Assembly: GCA_039809125.1 (NCBI GenBank)
Contig: JBDHUM010000011.1
Coordinates: 1 to 32,244 of the forward strand
Reading direction: 5' to 3'
Source: SZUA-359 sp039809125
GTDB taxonomy: Bacteria > Patescibacteriota > Saccharimonadia > Saccharimonadales > Saccharimonadaceae
DNA length: 32,244 nt
The position numbers were made by a program, and so were the translations under genes. Below are positions 13,877 to 22,700 of this stretch, piece by piece. The notes beneath the pieces were generated by a model that was not told the DNA's origin, ran no database searches, and saw only the letters and a program-made list of their open reading frames with translations. How positions within the stretch are numbered: position 1 is the stretch's first letter; every line of letters begins with the position of its first letter.

Positions 13877-14640
13877 ACTAGTCCGATCAAATCTACTATC
13901 TGCTGGTGAATTTTACCATTGCTAACAACTGTACCCTTGATTGGCTGCGTATAATTATATGGTTTGCCAGTTAGATCAGTAACGACACCGCCAGCTTCTT
14001 CGACGATGACGTTTATTGCAGCGACGTCGTAAGCATTAACGCGTCGCTCGACGTAGCCTGTAAATCTGCCACGAGCGACACTAATCGCCTTATGCACGGC
14101 GCCGCTGTAAATAGCCAGCGAGTATTTTTTGGCAACTAATTCGTGGATAAACGGGTCGGACATAACTTCCTCCGGTGAGCTGGCGATCGCAAAAATTCCG
14201 TTCTCTAAATTGTTTTCGTTAACAAATAACCGCCGGTCATTAAAGTAGGCACCTTCTCCACGGATTGCCGAGAATAACAGCTTTTGTACGGGGTTGTAGC
14301 ACACGCCGATCACCGCCTATCCATCAACCACCAGGCCGAGCGAAAACATCGCTGTCGGTACTCCCCAAGTAAATGCCTTGGTGCCATCAATAGGGTCACA
14401 AAACCAACGCCTACCTAAGCCATATCCTCCCGTGCTCTCTTCTTCACCAATTACGATATCGCCAGGAAAGGCTTTTGAAAGTTCGGCTATCACCATGGCA
14501 TTAATAGCCGTGTCGGCGACTGTGACAGGTGAGCCATCTTGTTTCATTTTGCGCTGTTGATCGCCATCAAAATATTCCAACATAATTGTTCCGGATTGTT
14601 TGGAGATTTTCTTTGCGACGTCTAGTTCTTGGGTGTACAT
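13873..14640 (-). pseudogene. Inositol-monophosphatase-family gene with an in-frame TAG
   Basis: N-terminal half (14640-14317) has VIGEEES and CDPIDGTKAFTWG, the metal-binding GEE and DPIDGT motifs. C-terminal half (13873-14316) continues AVIGVCYNPVQKLLFSAIRGEGAYFN and YVERRVNAYDVAAINVIVEEAGGVVTD, with the second metal-site Asp in AYD. The halves are in one frame separated by a single TAG at 14319-14317, in the position of a surface residue after LVVDG. One base change would restore a 255-residue enzyme (IMP, CysQ or FBP-type phosphatase). An internal GTG at 14313 could restart translation, so two polypeptides remain conceivable. Coupled to nadD downstream. Confidence 0.75.
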
Positions 14641-14647
14641 TGTTTTA

Positions 14648-14655
14648 AGTATACT
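14648..14655. promoter_or_regulatory. Palindromic AGTATACT serving as -10 box in both directions
   Basis: The plus strand reads TATACT at 14650-14655, 8 bases before ATG 14664 of the SPOUT gene. The minus strand reads TATACT at 14653-14648, 7 bases before ATG 14640 of the phosphatase gene. A single 8-bp palindrome therefore appears to supply the -10 element of two divergent, essentially leaderless genes whose start codons are 23 bp apart. Confidence 0.6.
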
Positions 14656-14663
14656 ATGGATAT

Positions 14664-15170
14664 ATGAATGATAGGCGTAATGTTCTTGATGAATTTAAAG
14701 ACATGCCGATGGATGCGATTATTGCTAAACTCGATAAGCGTGGAGTTGAGGTCGAAATCGCAATTGAAAATCTAAAACGCGATTTTAACATGGGGACAAT
14801 TGTTCGTACTGCAAATGCTTTCGGTATACGAAAAATACACATTATCGGAAGCAAGCAGTGGAACAAGCGCGGCGCAATGATGACCGATAAATATTTGACA
14901 ATTGCTTACTATCCTTCGGTAGGCGACTTTAGTAGTCAACAGCAAGATAAAACAGTTGTAGCGGTCGATAATGTTCGAGGGGCGCTAGATATTCGCGACG
15001 TACCAAAAACAAGGGGGGCGATACTGGTTTTTGGAGCAGAAGGGCCAGGACTAAGCGAAGAAATGATGAGTGTGGCAAATACAATAGTAGAAATTCCACA
15101 AATTGGCAGCACACGTAGTATCAACGTCGGTGTGGCCGCGGGCATAGCCATGTGGGAATGGTTGCGGTAG
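14664..15170 (+). CDS. TrmH/SpoU-family RNA 2'-O-methyltransferase
   Basis: 168 residues with the three SPOUT motifs: motif 1 NMGTIVRTANAFGI (about 42-55), motif 2 ILVFGAEGPGLSEE (about 120-133), motif 3 IVEIPQIGSTRSINVGVAAGIAMWEW (about 141-166), including the conserved Asn-Val core of the trefoil knot. It uses S-adenosylmethionine to methylate ribose in rRNA or tRNA; the exact nucleotide is unknown. There is no L30-like N-terminal RNA-binding domain, making it a compact form. ATG 14664 follows TATACT by 8 bases. Confidence 0.9.
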   Translation: MNDRRNVLDEFKDMPMDAIIAKLDKRGVEVEIAIENLKRDFNMGTIVRTANAFGIRKIHIIGSKQWNKRGAMMTDKYLTIAYYPSVGDFSSQQQDKTVVAVDNVRGALDIRDVPKTRGAILVFGAEGPGLSEEMMSVANTIVEIPQIGSTRSINVGVAAGIAMWEWLR

Positions 15171-15210
15171 TGCTTGCCGATAGCGTGAAATGCATCATAA
15201 TTACTTAAAC

Positions 15211-15675
15211 ATGGCCAGAACTACACCATACGAATTAGCAAATAGTGATGAAGTCAAAGAAATAGCCAACATTCTTCTTAGTGATCCTTTCACGCGGGCG
15301 GATATAACTGCTTTATTGAGCCAATACGAAGAATATAAGGCTGAAACATTACGTTGTATAGCGAACTATATCATCCTGATTTCGGCTAGAGAATCTGAGG
15401 TTCACTCGGTGCTCGATATGCTGCCGATTAAAACAGGCAAATCTTTTATGAGTGAAAAAATTGGTATTGCGCGACAGATAGGAGTTAGTTCTTTGTCTAG
15501 TAAGGGTAAAGATGTCTCAAATAGAAGATTAGGAGTGGCCTTAGCTAGATCAAAAAACACTTCAGTAAAACGCATAGCTCGTAAGGCAGCTGAGGGCGGG
15601 TGGAGTGATCTTATTAAAGCTGTAGAATATGCATTTGAGCGCGTGGCATCTACCAGAGAAGCTAGTAAGACGTAA
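15211..15675 (+). CDS. Hypothetical helical protein
   Basis: 154 residues, unrecognised. Composition suggests a mostly alpha-helical soluble protein (LANSDEVKEIANILLSDPF, ITALLSQYEEYKAETLRCIANYIILI) with a basic middle section (GKDVSNRRLGVALARSKNTSVKRIARKA). ATG 15211 is preferred over 15190 because CATAAT (15195-15200) could act as -10 box 10 bases ahead. It lies 40 bases after the SPOUT gene on the same strand and 67 before hisS. No motif points to function. Confidence 0.55.
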   Translation: MARTTPYELANSDEVKEIANILLSDPFTRADITALLSQYEEYKAETLRCIANYIILISARESEVHSVLDMLPIKTGKSFMSEKIGIARQIGVSSLSSKGKDVSNRRLGVALARSKNTSVKRIARKAAEGGWSDLIKAVEYAFERVASTREASKT

Positions 15676-15742
15676 ATACTCTGAAGAGCTAATACTACTT
15701 ATCCTTGCAAAATGATGTTAAAAATGTCACAATGGAGGCTAT

Positions 15743-17086
15743 ATGACAAGCTTATCGGCAGAACCTTACAAGGGTGCGCGTGACTTTTTTCCAGAAGACA
15801 TGCGAGTTCGTGACTATATATTTGGAGTTTGGCGTAAAGTGGTGCGCCGGTATGGGTACGAGGCATATGATGCTCCTTTAATCGAGCCTTACGATGTTTT
15901 TGCCGCCAAAACTGGTCAAGAGATTGTAAATGACCAAACCTACCAATTCGTCGATCGTGGCGAGCGTCGAGTAGTGATAAGACCAGAAATGACACCGAGC
16001 GTGAGCCGGATGATTGCAGCCAGGCGTCAAGAAGTTGCTTACCCAGCTCGTTGGTATAGTATTGCTCAATTTATGCGTTACGAACGACCGCAACGTGGTC
16101 GAGAGCGCGAGTTTTGGCAGCTTAACGCCGACATTTTTGGTGCTGAAACAGTAAAGGCAGATGCCGAAATTATTATGCTGGGTTCAAAAATCATGGAAGA
16201 GTTTAAAGCGACGCCCGACATGTACCAAATTCGCATTAATAATCGTAAAATTATTAACTTTATGATGGCGCACTATCTAGGCCTTGATACAGTGCAAGCC
16301 GAATTAATGATGAAACTATTTGATCGTAAAGGTAAAATTTCGCATGAAGACTTTCGCGATCAGGCTATTGAAATATTTGGACAAGCGACCGCGAAAGATG
16401 GCCTACAAAAAATCGCACACCTTTTGGCAGCAAAAAATATGGATGATTTACCTGAGGTAATTCGCGATAGCGACACAGTACGCGAGATTCAAGAGTTGTT
16501 TACGCTGCTCGAGCGAGGCGGTGTGACGAACGCGATTTTTGACATTAGCTTGATGCGTGGATTTGATTACTACACTGGTACTGTGTTTGAGTTTTTTGAT
16601 ATGCATCCCGAGAACAACCGAGCACTCTTTGGGGGAGGCCGTTACGACGGGTTAGTCGGTCTCTTTGGGGCGGAACCGCTAAGTGCGGTCGGATTTGCAC
16701 CGGGCTATAGTATGACGGAGATTTTTCTAACGACGCATAATTTACTGCCAGATATCAGCTCTTTAACAGATCTTTACATAGCGGTGCTCGAGGGTGCTGA
16801 AACTGGAGCAGCTAAATTAGCCGATGCGTTACGGTCTGAAGGTGTAAATGTTGAACTCGATATTACTGGCCGTAAAGTTGACAAGCAGCTTAAAACGGCT
16901 ATAAAAAAACATATTCCGTTTGTCACTTTTATTGGCGCGAAAGAAATCGAAGAAGAAGTTTACCCGCTTAGAAACATAGGAGATAGCAGCGAAGAAAAGC
17001 TTAGCCTTGAAAGATTGGTGAGCACTTTGCGTGATAGTCGTCGACACAAGAAAAGAAGCGACGACGACGAGTTTGACATTAGCTAG
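15743..17086 (+). CDS. hisS: Histidyl-tRNA synthetase
   Basis: 447 residues, class II synthetase. Motif 1 region GARDFFPEDM, RPEMTPSVSRM, motif 2 RYERPQRGREREFWQLNADIFG (about 112-133), the histidine A signature RGFDYYTGTVFEFF (about 271-284) and FGGGRYDGLVGLFG (about 294-307) containing the HisA/B elements are all present. The C-terminal anticodon-binding fold (about 335-430) has LYIAVLE and FVTFIGAKE. It charges tRNA-His. GGAGG lies 6 bases before ATG 15743, unlike the leaderless-type neighbours. The acidic-basic tail HKKRSDDDEFDIS is an extension of unknown role. Confidence 0.95.
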   Translation: MTSLSAEPYKGARDFFPEDMRVRDYIFGVWRKVVRRYGYEAYDAPLIEPYDVFAAKTGQEIVNDQTYQFVDRGERRVVIRPEMTPSVSRMIAARRQEVAYPARWYSIAQFMRYERPQRGREREFWQLNADIFGAETVKADAEIIMLGSKIMEEFKATPDMYQIRINNRKIINFMMAHYLGLDTVQAELMMKLFDRKGKISHEDFRDQAIEIFGQATAKDGLQKIAHLLAAKNMDDLPEVIRDSDTVREIQELFTLLERGGVTNAIFDISLMRGFDYYTGTVFEFFDMHPENNRALFGGGRYDGLVGLFGAEPLSAVGFAPGYSMTEIFLTTHNLLPDISSLTDLYIAVLEGAETGAAKLADALRSEGVNVELDITGRKVDKQLKTAIKKHIPFVTFIGAKEIEEEVYPLRNIGDSSEEKLSLERLVSTLRDSRRHKKRSDDDEFDIS

Positions 17087-17107
17087 GTCGCAGAGACGTC
17101 AGGCATT

Positions 17108-17116
17108 TGCTACAAT
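17108..17116 (+). promoter_or_regulatory. Extended -10 box of tig
   Basis: TGC-TACAAT, ending 8 bases before ATG 17125; this predicts a mRNA beginning at or within two bases of the start codon. Confidence 0.65.
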
Positions 17117-17124
17117 AGATAACT

Positions 17125-18411
17125 ATGAAGACGACCGTAAAACGAAACTCACCGAGCAATGTAACATTGACAATTCATGTAGGGAAAGCCGAACTAGATG
17201 ACGGTGAACAGGTGGCGCTACATAAAGCCTCTAAAACACTGAAAATAGCTGGATTTCGCAAAGGGAGAGCACCACTAGCGGTAGTAGCCAAGCACGTCGA
17301 TCAACAACAGTTGGCGCTCGAAACGGCCGATAACGCCATTTCTGTAGCTGTTGTTAAAGCCTTTGAAGGCGAAGACTTACGTGCAATTATGCGGCCAGAA
17401 GTAAATGTTACAAAATTTATTCCCGGCCAAGAGCTGGAATTTACTGCAACAGCTGATGTCTTACCGGAAGTTAAGCTTGGTAACTATAAAAAAATTACTG
17501 GCGCAACACGAGCTAAAGTATCAGTGAGTAAAGCCGATGTTGAGGAAGTCCTTGAACGGATTCGATCACAGATGTCAGCTAAAAGTGTAGTAAAACGTGC
17601 GGCGGTAGTGAATGACGAGGTAAGCATCGATTTTGTTGGCAAGAAAGACGGTGAAGCTTTCGAGGGCGGGACAGCAAATGACTACGCACTAACATTAGGT
17701 TCTAAAGCATTTATTCCTGGCTTTGAAGAGGCTATTGTTGGCCATAAATCTGGTGATGAATTTGCGATTGATGCAACTTTTCCTAAGGACTATCAAGCAC
17801 CCAATCTGGCTGGACAAAAAGTTGTTTTTGACATAACCCTAAAGGAAGTCCGCGAAAATAAGCTACCTGATTTAACAGACGAGCTCGCAGCAAAAGTTGG
17901 CCCGTATTCAAGCGTGAAGGATTTACAAGCTGATATCAAAAAGGAACTGACCGCACAAAAAACGCGCGAGTCTGACGAAGCATATAAAAATATGCTCGTC
18001 GAAAAGCTTGTTGAGAAGTCAACTGTCGATGTACCTCAGGTGTTGATTGACGACCAGCTTCAATCGATCGAACAAGATTTGGGGCAAAACCTTGCTCGCC
18101 AGGGTATGAACCTCGACCAGTATTACCAACAACGAAACTTTAAGGATCGGGATGACTGGGTGAAAAAAGAAGGAAATGACTTGGCCGTTGAACGAGTAAA
18201 GACAAGTCTTGTTGTAGCTGCGTTGAGTAAAAAGGAGAAGGTTACCGCCTCGAGTCAAGATTTAGCTGCTCGAATCGCCGAATTTAAAGACCAGTATAAA
18301 AATGACCCAGAAACTGTAAAGCGTTTCGATGAGCCGGAGGTACAACGTGATGTGGCGAATCGTTTAATTACCGAACGAACGATCGACCGGCTTGTTGAAC
18401 TGAACGCTTAA
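17125..18411 (+). CDS. tig: Trigger factor, ribosome-bound chaperone/prolyl isomerase
   Basis: 428 residues, the usual length. The N-terminal ribosome-binding domain contains the GFRKGRAP signature (about residues 43-50). The central FKBP-type domain (about 150-240) has DEVSIDFVGKKDGEAFEGG, FIPGFEEAIVGHKSGDEF and VVFDITLKEV. The C-terminal helical chaperone arms follow (ELAAKVGPYSSVKDLQADI to RTIDRLVEL). It folds nascent chains at the exit tunnel. It lies two genes upstream of clpP, echoing the tig-clpP link common in bacteria, although here a membrane-protein gene intervenes. Promoter and start indicate a leaderless mRNA. Confidence 0.93.
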   Translation: MKTTVKRNSPSNVTLTIHVGKAELDDGEQVALHKASKTLKIAGFRKGRAPLAVVAKHVDQQQLALETADNAISVAVVKAFEGEDLRAIMRPEVNVTKFIPGQELEFTATADVLPEVKLGNYKKITGATRAKVSVSKADVEEVLERIRSQMSAKSVVKRAAVVNDEVSIDFVGKKDGEAFEGGTANDYALTLGSKAFIPGFEEAIVGHKSGDEFAIDATFPKDYQAPNLAGQKVVFDITLKEVRENKLPDLTDELAAKVGPYSSVKDLQADIKKELTAQKTRESDEAYKNMLVEKLVEKSTVDVPQVLIDDQLQSIEQDLGQNLARQGMNLDQYYQQRNFKDRDDWVKKEGNDLAVERVKTSLVVAALSKKEKVTASSQDLAARIAEFKDQYKNDPETVKRFDEPEVQRDVANRLITERTIDRLVELNA

Positions 18412-18444
18412 ATTATTCTTATGATTTGTCGACGTTGTTTTGTG

Positions 18445-18453
18445 TGATAGTAT
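18445..18453 (+). promoter_or_regulatory. Promoter of the membrane-anchored protein gene
   Basis: TGA-TAGTAT extended -10 with TTGTCG (18426-18431) 16 bases upstream as a possible -35; ATG 18460 is 6 bases past the box, again leaderless. Confidence 0.5.
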
Positions 18454-18459
18454 GACGAT

Positions 18460-18939
18460 ATGATGTCACTAGAAATTCAAGATGATCGATCGCGTGCTGA
18501 AAGTCCGCTAAGACGACACAGCAAAAAACTGCTAGCTGGTATTGCAATCTGTCTCCCGTTCGCGGTTTTAATAGACGCATGGGCAAACGCAACAACTACT
18601 GCTCGGTTAGAAAACGCAGGCTTTAATGTTGTGGATGAAGGAAGCACGGCAACTTACCAAACAGCTGGCAATGAAACCTATGCCATTCTTTGTGATGACA
18701 AAAAGCTAATCACAGTTCGTTTAGGAAAGGCCGCTGTATCTACTGATGAGGTTGATATAAGCGGTGGTTCTTTTCGATTTACTCAACCTATGTCTTCGAT
18801 AACTGATCCGCGTAATACTATACGAACCGGCGAGGAGACGACTCGGTTTTACACAGTTGGCAATCCAGCTTGTGGGGCGGAAGTTGCTGTCGAAGATGGA
18901 CCAGTCAAAAAAGAGGTGACGTTCGGACCGCGATATTAG
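18460..18939 (+). CDS. Hypothetical single-pass membrane protein
   Basis: 159 residues: a charged cytoplasmic start with basic RRHSKK, one hydrophobic segment (about residues 26-41, LLAGIAICLPFAVLIDAW) and an exported domain of about 115 residues. The exported part has two cysteines (AILCDDKK and NPACGAEV) that could form a disulphide. Not recognised; it fits the many small anchored surface proteins of this kind of host-associated bacterium. Start is ATG 18460 or the adjacent ATG 18463. Its TAG stop overlaps the first half of the CIRCE operator of clpP. Confidence 0.7.
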   Translation: MMSLEIQDDRSRAESPLRRHSKKLLAGIAICLPFAVLIDAWANATTTARLENAGFNVVDEGSTATYQTAGNETYAILCDDKKLITVRLGKAAVSTDEVDISGGSFRFTQPMSSITDPRNTIRTGEETTRFYTVGNPACGAEVAVEDGPVKKEVTFGPRY

Positions 18940-18962
18940 CACTCCTATTGCGCGAGTGCTAG
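18936..18962 (+). promoter_or_regulatory. CIRCE operator (HrcA-binding) of clpP
   Basis: TTAGCACTC (18936-18944), 9-base spacer, GAGTGCTAG (18954-18962): the consensus TTAGCACTC-N9-GAGTGCTAA with one mismatch at the last base. The spacer holds TTGCGC (18948-18953), 17 bases from TATTAT (18971-18976), so the operator covers the presumed -35 of clpP. It implies an HrcA heat-shock repressor encoded elsewhere. Confidence 0.92.
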
Positions 18963-18970
18963 GTATACGT

Positions 18971-18976
18971 TATTAT
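18971..18976 (+). promoter_or_regulatory. -10 box of clpP
   Basis: TATTAT, 17 bases from TTGCGC inside CIRCE and 7 bases before ATG 18984; leaderless arrangement. Confidence 0.55.
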
Positions 18977-18983
18977 TAGTTGT

Positions 18984-19583
18984 ATGAGCAATCCAAAAAG
19001 CTACCTAGTACCAAATGTTATCGTAAAAACGCGTGATGGTGAACGCGGCTATGATATTTACTCGCGACTACTAGAAGACAGAATTATTTTTCTTGGCGAA
19101 GATGTCAATGAACACACCGCCAATGTCGTGGTTGCGCAGTTGCTTCACCTGGCAAACGAAGATTCAAAAGCGGATATCTCCCTCTATATTAATAGCCCAG
19201 GTGGGAGCGTGTATGATGGGCTTGCGATTTTTGACACAATGAATTTCGTTAAACCCGACGTTGCGACGTATGGCATTGGTTTGCAGGCAAGCATGGGAGC
19301 ACTGCTCCTCAGTAGTGGTGCAAAAGGCAAACGACACTTACTGCCAAATGCACGCGTAATGATTCACCAACCAAGTAGTGGTACTCAAGGAAAAGTGACC
19401 GATCAAGAGATTAGCTTGCGTGAGGCACTTGAACTAAAAGAAAAATTAGCCAAAATTATGTCCGATAACACAGGTCAAAAACTAGCAAAAATAAAGGCTG
19501 ATATGGAACGAGACTTTTGGATGAGTGCAAACGACGCGAAGGCGTATGGCTTAGTTGATAGCATTTTGCAAAAAAGTCCTTGA
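18984..19583 (+). CDS. clpP: ATP-dependent Clp protease proteolytic subunit
   Basis: 199 residues, typical length. Active-site Ser lies in GIGLQASMGALLLSSG (about residue 98), His in ARVMIHQPSSG (about 123), and the Asp is expected near LREALELKEK / DMERDFWMSANDAKAYGLVD. INSPGGSVYDGLAIFD is the oxyanion and assembly region. It forms the tetradecameric peptidase used with ClpX/ClpC. Expression should be under HrcA through the CIRCE operator upstream. Its stop codon overlaps the -35 of the rpoBC promoter. Confidence 0.95.
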   Translation: MSNPKSYLVPNVIVKTRDGERGYDIYSRLLEDRIIFLGEDVNEHTANVVVAQLLHLANEDSKADISLYINSPGGSVYDGLAIFDTMNFVKPDVATYGIGLQASMGALLLSSGAKGKRHLLPNARVMIHQPSSGTQGKVTDQEISLREALELKEKLAKIMSDNTGQKLAKIKADMERDFWMSANDAKAYGLVDSILQKSP

Positions 19584-19608
19584 CAGCTTCGACGGACTTC
19601 TCCATAAT
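19580..19608 (+). promoter_or_regulatory. rpoBC promoter
   Basis: TTGACA (19580-19585), 17-base spacer, CATAAT (19603-19608). The perfect -35 overlaps the clpP stop codon. The predicted start is about 19615. Confidence 0.8.
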
Positions 19609-19614
19609 AGAAGC

Positions 19615-19770
19615 TAATGAAGATAGCGTAGACTGGGTTGGTTGTACACCACGCCTTTGGCGGGGGCTTTTTGGTATGCAGAACCTTCCTTGTTTAGATC
19701 AACTTCGGCGCCAAGGGATGCTTTCGGCTATTCCTATCACCTATATCAAATCACCAGTAAGGGAGCTTGT
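19615..19770 (+). promoter_or_regulatory. Long 5' leader of rpoB
   Basis: About 155 bases between the predicted start and ATG 19771, far longer than other leaders here. It contains TGGT/ACCA and CGCC-TTT-GGCG hairpin elements followed by a G-rich strand and T5 (19652-19672), which could act as an attenuator, and CCTTG/CAAGG pairing further down (19687-19714). A 4-codon ORF (ATG AAG ATA GCG TAG, 19618-19632) is present. Function is inferred only from position and structure. Confidence 0.45.
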
Positions 19771-22700
19771 ATGCCAACCACTAAGCAGCAGCGCGTTTTT
19801 TTCACGAAAGACGATAACGCGCTTGATGTGCCACACCTAATTGCACATCAAACCACCTCATGGCGTGATTTCGTTGAGACCGGACTCAGCGAAATTTTTG
19901 CTGAAATTAACCCAATCGATGATTACACATCGCAAAAACTCGCTTTGCGCTTCAAGGAATATCGTTTTGATGAGCCGAAAATGAGCGACCAAGAAGCCAA
20001 AGAAAATAATACAACTTTTGAGGCTGCGCTGCATGTTACGACAGAGCTAACCAACAAAGTGACTGGTGAAGTAAAAGAGCAAGAAATTTACTTGGGTGAC
20101 TATCCTTGGATGACTGAGCGGGGCACGTTTGTGGTGAACGGTACCGAACGCGTAGTGGTAAGTCAGTTGATTCGGAGTGCAGGAATTTTCTTTACAGCCG
20201 ACACGAATAGCGGTCGAAACTACTATGGTGCGAAACTGATTCCTGGACGCGGCGCATGGCTAGAATTCGAAACATCTGCTGCCGGAGCTATTTATGTAAA
20301 GATCGACCGTCGTCGTAAAATTCCAGTAACTACCATGCTTCGTGCACTTGGGTATGGCAAAGTCGGAGATATTCGCAAAGAATTCGAATCGGTTGATACA
20401 GGTGAGGTTAAGTATATTGACGCGACTCTAGAGAAAGATACTACCCACGGACCGAACGAAGCGCTAATTGAGGTGTATCGTAAACTTCGCCCAGGGGATC
20501 TGGCAACTGTCGATAACGCTCGCCAAATGATCGAGCGCATGTTTTTTGACTTCAAGCGTTTTGACTACAGCCGAGTCGGACGCTATAAACTAAACCAACG
20601 ACTTGGACTTGACGTTGCGAATACGACCAATAATCGTGTTTTTCAAATGACTGATTTAGTCGCGATAATTAAAGAGATTATTCGCCTGAATAACACTCAA
20701 GAGCCAGCTGACGACATCGATGCCCTGTCTAATCGTCGTGTAAAGATGGTCGGAGAGCTTGTAGCTCGGCAGTTCCGCGTAGGTATGCTCAGGATGCAGC
20801 GCAATATCATGGACCGCATGAGCATGACGGATATCGAAACAGTTACGCCAAGCCAATTAATTAATGCACGTCCAGTGGTAGCAGCTGTTAGAGAATTTTT
20901 TGCCAGCAGTCAACTCAGTCAACTCCTTGATGAGGTAAACCCGCTATCTGAATTAAGTCAAAAGCGACACCTCAGCAGCATGGGTCCTGGCGGTCTAAGT
21001 CGCGAACGAGCGGGATTTGATGTGCGTGATGCTCACCCAACCCACTATGGACGTATTTGTAGTGTAGAAACTCCAGAAGGAGCCAACATTGGGTTGGTAC
21101 TAAACTTAGCTACGTATGCCAGAGTAAATGAGTATGGATTTATTGAAACACCGTATCTGAAGGTAAAGAACGGCAAAGTACTCGATGACGTAATCTATCT
21201 TGACGCCTCTGAAGAACTCGGCGAGGTAATTGCCGACGCCGGTGCTGAGCTTGATAAATCAAACAAGTTTGTATCTGAGCGTGTCAGTGCTCGTAAAAAT
21301 ATGAAGCCTGAGCAGGTTGATGTGAGTGAGGTTACCTTGATGGACGCAGCTCACAAACAAATCTTGGGTTCAACAGCTAGCCTAGTGCCATTCATTGAAA
21401 AAAATCGAATCGACCGCAGCCTTACAGGCTCAAACATGCAACGACAAGCCGTGCCACTACTAACTCCACAAGCGCCGACAGTCGGTACTGGCATAGAAGG
21501 TAATGTTGCTCGTGATTCAGGTCAACTCATTGTGGCTGAAGGTACCGGTGAAGTTACTCGTGCTGATGCAACATTAGTTGAAGTAAAGTATAAAGACGGC
21601 GTTAAGCAATATCGTCCAATTCGATTCTCGAAATCTAATGACGATCGATCGATTAATCAAAAAGTTCGCGTTACGCGCGGCGACAAGCTGAAAAAAGGTG
21701 ATATTTTAATCGAAGGGGCATCTGTTGCTGACGGCGAGTTAGCAATTGGCCGAGACTTGCTAGTGGCTTTTATGCCCTGGGCAGGTTACAACATGGACGA
21801 CGCTATTGTGCTGAGCAACCGTTTAGTGCAAGATGATGATCTAACTAGTATCAATATCAAAGATTTCAACGTAGAAGTGCGCGAAACAAAACTTGGGCCA
21901 GAGATTGTTACTCGTGATATTCCAAATGTAAGCGAGGAATCTTTGCGTCACCTCGATGAAGACGGAATTGTGCAAGTAGGTTCGGAAGTAAAGGCCGGTG
22001 ATGTCTTGGTAGGTAAAATTACACCAAAAGGTGAACAAGAACTAAGCAGTGAAGAGCGGCTGTTACGAGCAATATTTGGTGAAAAAGCCAAGGATGTTCG
22101 CGATACGAGCCAGCGTATGAACAGTGCAGCTGGCGGTAAAGTTGTCGGCGTAAAGGTGTTCTCGCGAGAAAACGGCCATGAATTAAAATCTGGTGTACTG
22201 ATGCAAATCCAAATTTTTGTAGCCCAGCTTCGAAAAATATCGGTTGGTGATAAGTTAGCCGGTCGACATGGAAACAAGGGTGTCATCGCTCGTATTTTGC
22301 CGGTTGAAGATATGCCGTACCTGGCTGACGGTACATCGGTTGATATTGTACTTAACCCGCTTGGTGTTCCTAGCCGTATGAATCTTGGTCAGTTGTTTGA
22401 AACTCATCTTGGTATGGCGGCAAGAACACTTGGCTATAAGGTTGCGACCCCACCGTTTAATGGTATTCCATCGAGCAAGATCGAAGATGAGCTAAAGAAA
22501 GCCGGTTTTGCACCCGATGGCAAAAGCCAACTATTTGACGGTCGTACTGGTGAAGCCTTTGAAGAAAGAACTACCGTGGGTGTGATGCACATGATTAAGC
22601 TACACCATATGGTGAGCGACAAGATTCATGCTCGCTCAACTGGACCTTACACGATGGTCACTCAACAGCCACTTGGTGGTAAGGCTCAAAATGGTGGTCA

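Noticed and set aside
19642..19770. N-terminal extension of RpoB from ATG 19642
   Set aside because: The extension does not resemble RpoB, lies in the predicted leader, and ATG 19771 has a good ribosome site.
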